Source of the DNA: Clostridium sp. CAG:167
GTDB lineage: Bacteria > Bacillota > Clostridia > Lachnospirales > Lachnospiraceae
Reading direction: 5' to 3'
Length of the DNA stretch: 19,746 bases
Assembly: GCA_000433735.1 (NCBI GenBank)
Contig: HF998344.1
Location: 1 to 19,746, forward strand
This document shows, piece by piece, positions 14,420 to 19,746 of the stretch. Under the pieces are notes generated by a model. That model worked only from the letters and a program-made list of their open reading frames with translations. It was not told the origin of the DNA and searched no databases. Each line of letters begins with the position of its first letter. The first letter of the stretch is position 1. Both the position numbers and the translations under genes were made by a program.

Positions 14420-15904
14420 ATGAGCATTATGTACAGCAGTACAAGAAGTAATAGTGAAAAAGTAACAGCATCTCAGGCAATCCTGAAAGGACTGGCAGAG
14501 GACGGCGGTCTGTTTGTGCCGGATTCAATCCCAGCATTGGATGTAAAATTGGAAGATCTGGCAGGATTTAGTTATCAGGAAACTGCTTATGAAGTTATGA
14601 AACTGTTTCTGGGGGATTTCACGGAAGAAGAGTTAAAGGCTTGTATCCGTGGTGCTTACGATGATAAATTTGACACAAGTGAGATTGCTCCATTAGTTAA
14701 GAAGGACGGAGCATATTATCTGGAATTGTTCCATGGCAAAACCATCGCTTTTAAAGATATGGCACTTTCTATCCTGCCTTATCTCATGACTACATCCGCT
14801 AAGAAAAATGGTGTGAAAAATGAGATTGTGATTCTGACAGCTACTTCCGGAGATACCGGAAAAGCAGCGCTGGCAGGTTTCGCTGATGTGCCGGGAACCA
14901 GCATTATCGTGTTCTATCCGAAAAACGGCGTCAGTCCGATCCAGGAAAAACAGATGCTGACTCAGAAAGGCGAAAATACCAATGTTGTGGGAATTGTAGG
15001 AAACTTTGATGATGCCCAGACTGGTGTGAAAAATATGTTTAATTCCAAAGAACTGGCGGAAAAAATGGACAAGAAGGGTTATCAGTTCTCATCTGCCAAT
15101 TCCATCAATATCGGCCGTCTGGTTCCACAGATTGTTTATTATGTTTATGCTTATGGACAGCTTCTGAAAAAAGGTGACATTACCTGCGGTGAAAAGATCA
15201 ATGTAGTGGTACCAACCGGAAACTTTGGTAATATTCTGGCTGCATACTATGCTAAGAATATGGGAGTTCCGATTGAGACATTGTTCTGTGCATCCAATGA
15301 AAATAAAGTTTTGTATGACTTTTTCCAGACCGGAAAATATGACCGCAAGAGAGAGTTTATCCTGACTTCTTCTCCATCTATGGATATTTTGATCTCCAGC
15401 AATCTGGAGCGTCTGATCTACCGTATTGCCGGAGAAGATCCACAGAAGACAAAGCAGATGATGGATGCTCTCAGTGGACAGGGAGAGTATGAGATTACAG
15501 AAGAGATGAAGAAAGGCCTGACAGATTTTGTAGGCGGTTTTGCTACGGAAGAAGAGACAGCAGATACTATCCGACAGGTGTATGAAGCTGCGGATTACAT
15601 TATGGATACTCATACGGCGGTAGCGTCTCATGTATACTATGACAAGGCAAAGGAAACAGGCCGCAAAACAGTAATCGCATCTACAGCCAGCCCTTACAAG
15701 TTTACAAGAAGTGTTATGGATGCCATTGACAAAGAAAAATACGATTCTTTAGGTGATTTTGAACTGGTAGATGAATTGAACAAATTGTCCGGTGTGAAGG
15801 TGCCGGCAGCCATTGAAGAAATAAGAACAGCGCCAATCCTGCATGATATTGTATGCGATAAATCTGAAATGCAGCAGACGGTAGAGAAACTGCTGGGACT
15901 GTAA
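14420..15904 (+). CDS. thrC: Threonine synthase
   Basis: A PLP enzyme converting O-phosphohomoserine to threonine, last step of the pathway. The 494-residue length and N-terminus (MYSSTRSNSEKVTASQAILKG, then LAEDGGLFVP) mark the long, class typical of E. coli and yeast. The PLP lysine is Lys112 in GKTIAFKDMALSILP; ATSGDTGKAAL is the phosphate-binding loop, and VPTGNFGNILAAYYA is also conserved. The open frame extends to an ATG at 14408; I prefer 14420 because it leaves GGATGG 8 nt upstream and gives the usual MSIMY start, though 14429 is also possible. hisA follows after 12 nt on the same transcript. Confidence 0.95.
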   Translation: MSIMYSSTRSNSEKVTASQAILKGLAEDGGLFVPDSIPALDVKLEDLAGFSYQETAYEVMKLFLGDFTEEELKACIRGAYDDKFDTSEIAPLVKKDGAYYLELFHGKTIAFKDMALSILPYLMTTSAKKNGVKNEIVILTATSGDTGKAALAGFADVPGTSIIVFYPKNGVSPIQEKQMLTQKGENTNVVGIVGNFDDAQTGVKNMFNSKELAEKMDKKGYQFSSANSINIGRLVPQIVYYVYAYGQLLKKGDITCGEKINVVVPTGNFGNILAAYYAKNMGVPIETLFCASNENKVLYDFFQTGKYDRKREFILTSSPSMDILISSNLERLIYRIAGEDPQKTKQMMDALSGQGEYEITEEMKKGLTDFVGGFATEEETADTIRQVYEAADYIMDTHTAVASHVYYDKAKETGRKTVIASTASPYKFTRSVMDAIDKEKYDSLGDFELVDELNKLSGVKVPAAIEEIRTAPILHDIVCDKSEMQQTVEKLLGL

Positions 15905-15916
15905 GCAGGTGGAGTA

Positions 15917-16696
15917 ATGGAATTCAGACCGTGTATTGATATACATAATGGCAAGGTAAAGCAGATCGTAGGCGGAAGTCTGAAAGATGCCGGGGATTAT
16001 GCCAGAGAAAATTTCGTCTCGGATATGTCGGCGGCGGATTATGCCAGGCTTTACCAGTCCAAAGGCCTTAGAGGCGGCCATATTATACTGCTGAACAAAA
16101 AAGACAGTCCTTATTATGAAGCAGATGTAAAACAGGCAGAGGAAGCTTTGGCTGCATGGCCGGGAGCACTTCAGATTGGGGGCGGCATTACGGACGAGAA
16201 TGCCGCACAGTGGATCCGGGCAGGAGCACAAGGGGTTATAGTGACTTCTTATGTGTTCCAGGATGGAAAAATCCGCTATGACAGGATACATTCTTTGCTG
16301 GAAAAAGTGGGCCGTGAGCATCTTATACTGGATGTAAGCTGTCGCAAAAAGGACGGAAAATATTATATTGTCACAGACCGGTGGCAGAAATTCACGGAGG
16401 AGACAATCCGACCGGAACTCCTTGAAAAATTAGCAGGCTGCTGTCAGGAAATGCTGGTTCATGCCGTGAATGTGGAGGGCACCAGATCCGGTGTAGATAT
16501 CCGGCTGATTGAAATGCTTGCGCAGATGTCAGAGGTTCCTGTTACTTATGCAGGAGGGATCGGTTCCATGGAAGATCTGGAACTGATCCGCATCAAGGGA
16601 CAGGGACGGGTCCATTTTACGGTTGGAAGTGCTTTGGATCTGTTTGGAGGCAGTCTTTCCTTTGAAAAAGTGGTGGAATGTGCTGCTGGAAAATAA
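15917..16696 (+). CDS. hisA: ProFAR isomerase, eukaryotic-type HisA
   Basis: The 259-residue protein isomerises ProFAR to PRFAR in histidine synthesis. It opens FRPCIDIHNGKVKQIVGGSL and continues with NFVSDMSAADYARLY, LQIGGGI, VIVTSYVF, LILDVSCRKKDG and FTVGSALDLFGG. These match yeast/plant HIS6-type enzymes more closely than the common bacterial HisA (which begins like IPAIDLLDGKCVRL). Asp8 and the Asp of LDVSCRK are the expected catalytic acids. The (beta/alpha)8 barrel appears complete. The ATG at 15917 follows GGTGGAG. It is isolated from any other his gene in this window and sits behind thrC, with a terminator after it. Other HisA/HisF/TrpA-like roles are unlikely given the motifs. Confidence 0.88.
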   Translation: MEFRPCIDIHNGKVKQIVGGSLKDAGDYARENFVSDMSAADYARLYQSKGLRGGHIILLNKKDSPYYEADVKQAEEALAAWPGALQIGGGITDENAAQWIRAGAQGVIVTSYVFQDGKIRYDRIHSLLEKVGREHLILDVSCRKKDGKYYIVTDRWQKFTEETIRPELLEKLAGCCQEMLVHAVNVEGTRSGVDIRLIEMLAQMSEVPVTYAGGIGSMEDLELIRIKGQGRVHFTVGSALDLFGGSLSFEKVVECAAGK

Positions 16697-16735
16697 ATTC
16701 TTATAAAAAAGTTACAGTCGAAAAACAACGAAAAA

Positions 16736-16769
16736 CCGCTATTTTTGCTATGAAAATAGTGGTTTTTTT
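16736..16769 (+). terminator. Intrinsic terminator after thrC-hisA
   Basis: CCGCTATTTT (16736-16745) pairs with AAAATAGTGG (16753-16762), 10 bp with one G-T pair and a 7-nt loop, followed by seven T (16763-16769). Five A precede the stem, so it could work weakly in reverse too. Confidence 0.9.
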
Positions 16770-16779
16770 GATTTTGGGG

Positions 16780-16807
16780 TTGAAATTTCGTCACAATATG
16801 TTACAAT
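16780..16807 (+). promoter_or_regulatory. Predicted promoter of cell wall hydrolase gene 2
   Basis: TTGAAA (16780-16785), 16-bp spacer, TACAAT (16802-16807), with an extended -10 TG at 16799-16800. Transcription would begin near 16814, inside the WalR-like box. Confidence 0.5.
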
Positions 16808-16808
16808 T

Positions 16809-16825
16809 ATTACACAAATGTTACA
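16809..16825 (-). promoter_or_regulatory. WalR-like box upstream of cell wall hydrolase gene 2
   Basis: On the minus strand TGTAAC-ATTTG-TGTAAT is an exact match to the TGTWAH-N5-TGTWAH pattern of WalR boxes; a third hexamer TGTAAC follows after 3 nt (16805-16800). It lies 46 nt before the ATG at 16872 and overlaps the predicted transcription start, a position more suited to repression (inference). Confidence 0.55.
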
Positions 16826-16871
16826 AAAAACAAGCCAAAAATGTTAAACAAGGCTGGAAAGTGAGTATTTT

Positions 16872-17366
16872 ATGAGATTCAAAAAGTTAGTAGTTTGTGT
16901 GATGGCGGTACTTCTGATGACAGGAACTGTATGTGGAAGCACAACCCTTTCCATGGCTGCTGAACAGGAGAAAACATATTCAGATAGTGATTTAAAAAGA
17001 ATGGCAGCAATTATTTATTGTGAGGCAGGCAATCAGTCCTACGCAGGAAAGCTGGCAGTGGGGATTGTTGTGATGAACCGCAAAAGATCTTCTTCTTTCC
17101 CCAATACTGTATCCAGAGTGTTGAAGCAGAGACGACAGTTTACACCGGTTGCTACCGGAAAATGGGCAAAAGAGATGAAGCGTTATGACAGGGGTGCTTA
17201 TAAAAAAGGAGCCAGAGCAAAGTGCTTGAAAGCTGCCAAGGATGCACTGGGAGGAGCAAAAACGGTAACATACCGTGGCAAAGAAATCAATATGAAACGG
17301 TATCATTTCTTCAGCCAGCGGTTGAAAAATGCTAAATTAAGAATTTCCGAACATGATTTCAAATAG
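16872..17366 (+). CDS. SleB-family cell wall hydrolase, secreted
   Basis: A 164-residue secreted enzyme of the SleB/Hydrolase_2 family, paralogous to the gene at 13716. Residues 1-30 are a classic signal peptide (RFKK, hydrophobic core, cleavage likely after SMAA). The catalytic domain follows almost directly, with IIYCEAGNQSYAGKLA (likely catalytic Glu51), VVMNRKRSSSFPNTV and RRQFTPVATGKW; the end, RYHFFSQRLKNAKLRISEHDF, fits the family's C-terminal strand. It lacks the long linker of its paralogue and is rich in Lys/Arg, suiting binding to the anionic wall. The ATG at 16872 has only a weak GTGAG-type site. It is flanked by a terminator upstream and the glnS hairpin downstream, so it is probably transcribed alone. 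Confidence 0.9.
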   Translation: MRFKKLVVCVMAVLLMTGTVCGSTTLSMAAEQEKTYSDSDLKRMAAIIYCEAGNQSYAGKLAVGIVVMNRKRSSSFPNTVSRVLKQRRQFTPVATGKWAKEMKRYDRGAYKKGARAKCLKAAKDALGGAKTVTYRGKEINMKRYHFFSQRLKNAKLRISEHDFK

Positions 17367-17402
17367 GATATCTTAACCGGTATATAAAAATTTTACTTTT
17401 CT

Positions 17403-17453
17403 AAAAAGCCTCTTTGTGGTATGATGAGAACAGATACGCGAAGGAGGCTTTTT
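17403..17453 (+). terminator. Terminator-like hairpin enclosing the glnS promoter and Shine-Dalgarno
   Basis: AAAAAGCCTCTTT (17403-17415) pairs along 13 bp (one G-T) with AAGGAGGCTTTTT (17441-17453), with a 25-nt loop. Five T close the 3' arm. In readthrough from the hydrolase gene it can terminate or hide the AAGGAGG site of glnS; transcripts starting at the loop promoter lack the 5' arm. Confidence 0.6.
17417..17425 (+). promoter_or_regulatory. Predicted extended -10 promoter of glnS
   Basis: TGG-TATGAT (17417-17425) is an extended -10 element; the -35 (TTTTCT, 17397-17402, 17-bp spacer) is weak. Transcription near 17432 would give a leader of about 25 nt with the ribosome binding site unpaired. 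Confidence 0.45.
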
Positions 17454-17456
17454 ACT

Positions 17457-19130
17457 ATGTCAGAAGAAAATCTGGAAGAAGTTGTTACGAAGAATTTTAT
17501 TGAAAATGAAATAGATAAGGATCTGGCGGAGGGAGTTTATGACCATGTTATGACGAGATTTCCCCCAGAGCCAAACGGATACCTGCATATCGGTCATGCA
17601 AAGTCCATTTTGTTAAATCAGGGGCTTGCCCGTGAATACAATGGAACATTTAATCTGCGTTTTGATGATACCAATCCGCAGAAGGAAAAAGAGGAATTTG
17701 TTCAGTCCATTGAAAAGGATGTTGAGTGGATCTGTGGAGAAAAACCGCCGGTATACTTTGCATCACAGTACTTTGATAAAATGTACGAGTGTGCCTTGCT
17801 TTTGATCAAAAAGGGCAAGGCGTTTGTGTGTGACCTGTCACCGGAAGAGATCCGTGAGTACCGTGGAACTTTAAAGGAGCCCGGTAAAAACAGCCCTTAC
17901 AGAGACCGTTCTGTCGAAGAAAATCTGGCATTGTTTGAAGCAATGAAAAATGGTGAATGTGAAGATGGTTCCCGTGTTTTGAGAGCGAAGATTGATATGT
18001 CATCGCCGAACATCAATATGAGAGATCCGATCTTGTATCGTGTAGCTCATCTTCATCATCACAATACAGGAGACAAGTGGTGCATTTATCCGATGTATGA
18101 CTTTGCCCATCCGATTGAAGATGCTGTGGAGGGAATTACTCATTCTATCTGTACACTGGAGTTTGAGGATCACCGTCCGCTATATGACTGGGTTGTAAAA
18201 GAGTGTGAATTTGAGAATCCACCTCGACAGATCGAGTTTGCGAAGATGTATCTGACCAATGTTGTGACTGGTAAGAGATACATTAAGAAACTGGTAGAAG
18301 ATGGTATTGTAGACGGCTGGGATGATCCTCGTCTGGTTACCATTACTGCCTTGAGAAGAAGAGGTTATACGGCATCTTCTATCCGCCGGTTTATGGAATT
18401 GTGTGGAGTATCAAAGTCCAACAGTTCTGTAGATTATGCTATGTTAGAGTACTGCATCCGTGAGGATTTGAAGATGAGTGAGCCTCGTATGATGGCGGTT
18501 TTAGATCCTCTTAAGTTAGTGATCGATAACTATCCGGAGGGAGAGGTTGAATATCTGGATGTGCCAAACAATCAGGAAAATCCGGAACTGGGAACGAGAA
18601 AAGTTCCGTTTGCCAGAGAACTTTATATTGAGAGAGGCGATTTTATGATTGAACCGCCAAGAAAATATTTCCGTTTGTTCCCAGACAATGAAGTGCGCCT
18701 TATGAGTGCTTATTTTGTAAAGTGTGTCGGATACGAAACTGATGAAGAAGGCAATGTAACAGTAGTTCATTGCACATATGATCCGGAGACTAAGAGTGGC
18801 TCGGGATTTACCGGAAGAAAAGTAAAAGGAACTATTCACTGGGTTGCGGCACCGACTGCCAAAACGGCGGAAGTCCGTCTCTATGAAAACATTGTAGACG
18901 AAGAAAAAGGTGTTTATAATGAAGACGGTACGATCAATGTGAATCCAAACTCACTGACTGTATTAGATTCATGTTATATTGAGCCGGCACTGGCGGAAGC
19001 TAAGCCAGAAGATAAGTTCCAGTTTATGCGAACAGGATTTTTCTGTGTGGACAATAAAGATACAACGGCGGATCATCAGGTGTTCAACCGTATTGTTTCA
19101 TTGAAGAGTTCTTATCGCCCTATAAAATAG
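17457..19130 (+). CDS. glnS: Glutaminyl-tRNA synthetase
   Basis: A class I synthetase of 557 residues that charges tRNA-Gln directly. The catalytic Rossmann domain has FPPEPNGYLHIGHAKS with HIGH at 44-47, NLRFDDTNP, and VDGWDDPRL followed by ALRRRGYTASSIRRF, all GlnRS-typical. The KMSKS loop is atypical: VTGKRY (270-275) lies where E. coli GlnRS has MSKRKL. The C-terminal half contains the beta-barrel anticodon-binding domains (from about 340; GTIHWVAAP is characteristic). The frame extends to ATG 17421, but ATG 17457 is 9 nt after AAGGAGG and gives the usual short N-terminus. GluRS is excluded by the GWDDPR and GTIHWV segments. Confidence 0.96.
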   Translation: MSEENLEEVVTKNFIENEIDKDLAEGVYDHVMTRFPPEPNGYLHIGHAKSILLNQGLAREYNGTFNLRFDDTNPQKEKEEFVQSIEKDVEWICGEKPPVYFASQYFDKMYECALLLIKKGKAFVCDLSPEEIREYRGTLKEPGKNSPYRDRSVEENLALFEAMKNGECEDGSRVLRAKIDMSSPNINMRDPILYRVAHLHHHNTGDKWCIYPMYDFAHPIEDAVEGITHSICTLEFEDHRPLYDWVVKECEFENPPRQIEFAKMYLTNVVTGKRYIKKLVEDGIVDGWDDPRLVTITALRRRGYTASSIRRFMELCGVSKSNSSVDYAMLEYCIREDLKMSEPRMMAVLDPLKLVIDNYPEGEVEYLDVPNNQENPELGTRKVPFARELYIERGDFMIEPPRKYFRLFPDNEVRLMSAYFVKCVGYETDEEGNVTVVHCTYDPETKSGSGFTGRKVKGTIHWVAAPTAKTAEVRLYENIVDEEKGVYNEDGTINVNPNSLTVLDSCYIEPALAEAKPEDKFQFMRTGFFCVDNKDTTADHQVFNRIVSLKSSYRPIK

Positions 19131-19147
19131 AAAAAGAAGGTAGAAGA

Positions 19148-19746
19148 ATGGGTAATATTTTTTCAGGCCTTGAAAGTCTTGGATTGAAAGGTGCAGATCA
19201 TGTAGAGATCTATGCGCAGGACGAAGTTCAGAAAAAGGCCAATCAGGAAGAAAAACAAGAAGAGGTAATCAAGGAATCAGACTTTTTGTTTGACAAGACT
19301 TATACTTGTCCTGCCTGTGACACAGAGTTTAAGGTAAAGAGTGTCCGGGGCGGAAAGGTGCATCTTTTGGGGGCGGATTCAGATTTGAAGCCGATCTACA
19401 AAGAGATAGATTCACTGAAGTATGATGCGGTTATGTGTCCGAAGTGTGGATACAGTGCCTTGTCTTCTAATTTCGATTTTTTGATGCCAAGACAGATCAA
19501 AAATATTCAGGAGAAGATATCGGCTAATTTTGTGAAACCGGAAGAACCGGAAGACGAGTACAGTTATGATGATGCTATTCTCCGCCACAAGATGGCGCTG
19601 CTTTGTACCGTGGTAAAGCAGGGAAAAAACAGTGAGAAGGCTTACACTTGTCTGAAACTTGCATGGCTGGTCCGCGATAAGCGAAATGAATTGAAAAAAA
19701 GTGGACAGCTGCCGGAGAAAGACAAGATCAGTCTGATGAAGGAAGA
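19148..19746 (+). CDS. DUF2225 family protein, 3' end beyond the window
   Basis: The frame is open from ATG 19148 (GAAGG upstream) to the window end, 199 codons without a stop. Two CxxC pairs, Cys54/Cys57 (YTCPACDTEF) and Cys97/Cys100 (MCPKCGYSA), probably bind one zinc and are separated by a basic, glycine-containing stretch; the part after about residue 125 is predicted helical (RHKMALLCTVVKQG, KAYTCLKLAWLVRD), resembling TPR-like repeats. This arrangement is that of DUF2225 proteins, whose function is unknown. It begins 17 nt after glnS and is likely co-transcribed with it. Confidence 0.85.
   Translation, partial: MGNIFSGLESLGLKGADHVEIYAQDEVQKKANQEEKQEEVIKESDFLFDKTYTCPACDTEFKVKSVRGGKVHLLGADSDLKPIYKEIDSLKYDAVMCPKCGYSALSSNFDFLMPRQIKNIQEKISANFVKPEEPEDEYSYDDAILRHKMALLCTVVKQGKNSEKAYTCLKLAWLVRDKRNELKKSGQLPEKDKISLMKE

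Noticed and set aside
15089..15631. 180-codon minus-strand frame inside thrC
   Set aside because: Antisense to conserved threonine synthase codons, no ribosome binding site or homology.
17421..17456. N-terminal extension of glnS from ATG 17421
   Set aside because: It would translate the promoter and the AAGGAGG ribosome binding site, which is correctly placed for ATG 17457.

Overview
The window looks like a chromosomal segment of a low-to-mid GC Gram-positive anaerobe, most likely family Lachnospiraceae (Clostridia). This rests on the gene types: a clostridial-style F1Fo ATP synthase operon, a T-box-controlled pheST pair, GlnRS, SleB-type cell wall hydrolases, DUF2798 and DUF2225 proteins, and AGGAGG-type ribosome binding sites with sigma-A promoters. 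No tRNA or rRNA gene, insertion sequence, prophage or CRISPR array was seen.

Layout. 1-1080: a LysR-family regulator on the plus strand, ending 2 nt from the end of the convergent ATP synthase operon. 1083-7362 (minus strand): atpB-atpE-atpF-atpH-atpA-atpG-atpD-atpC, a complete eight-gene operon from a TATAAT promoter at 7393-7421. Within it atpH is broken as given: a 28-bp imperfect tandem duplication shifts the frame near codon 20, and removing one copy restores a normal 167-residue delta subunit. 7363-7682: divergent intergenic region with a forward promoter, a long inverted repeat, and a leader hairpin that can sequester the ribosome binding site of the next gene. 7683-8132: DUF2798 membrane protein. 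8137-8435: promoter and Phe-type T-box riboswitch with terminator. 8460-12782: pheS, pheT, a VanZ-family membrane protein and a small membrane protein, spaced as one operon. 12766-13560 (minus): an unusual AP2/degenerate-HNH/AP2 protein. 13716-14336: SleB-family cell wall hydrolase. 14341-16769: thrC and a eukaryotic-type hisA, with their own promoter and terminator. 16872-17366: a second SleB-family hydrolase. 17417-19746: glnS and the start of a DUF2225 gene cut by the window edge.

The most notable points are (i) the frameshifting tandem duplication in atpH; (ii) a nearly identical 17-bp box (TGTAAC-N5-YGTAAT, resembling the WalR/YycF box of Bacillus and Staphylococcus) about 50 bp upstream of both cell wall hydrolase genes, in opposite orientations; (iii) a protein that looks like a domesticated AP2-HNH homing endonuclease without its HNH histidines; (iv) a HisA that resembles fungal/plant HIS6 more than the usual bacterial HisA and sits behind thrC; (v) compact regulatory layouts before the DUF2798 gene and glnS. 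All calls come from reading the sequence; no database search was run.
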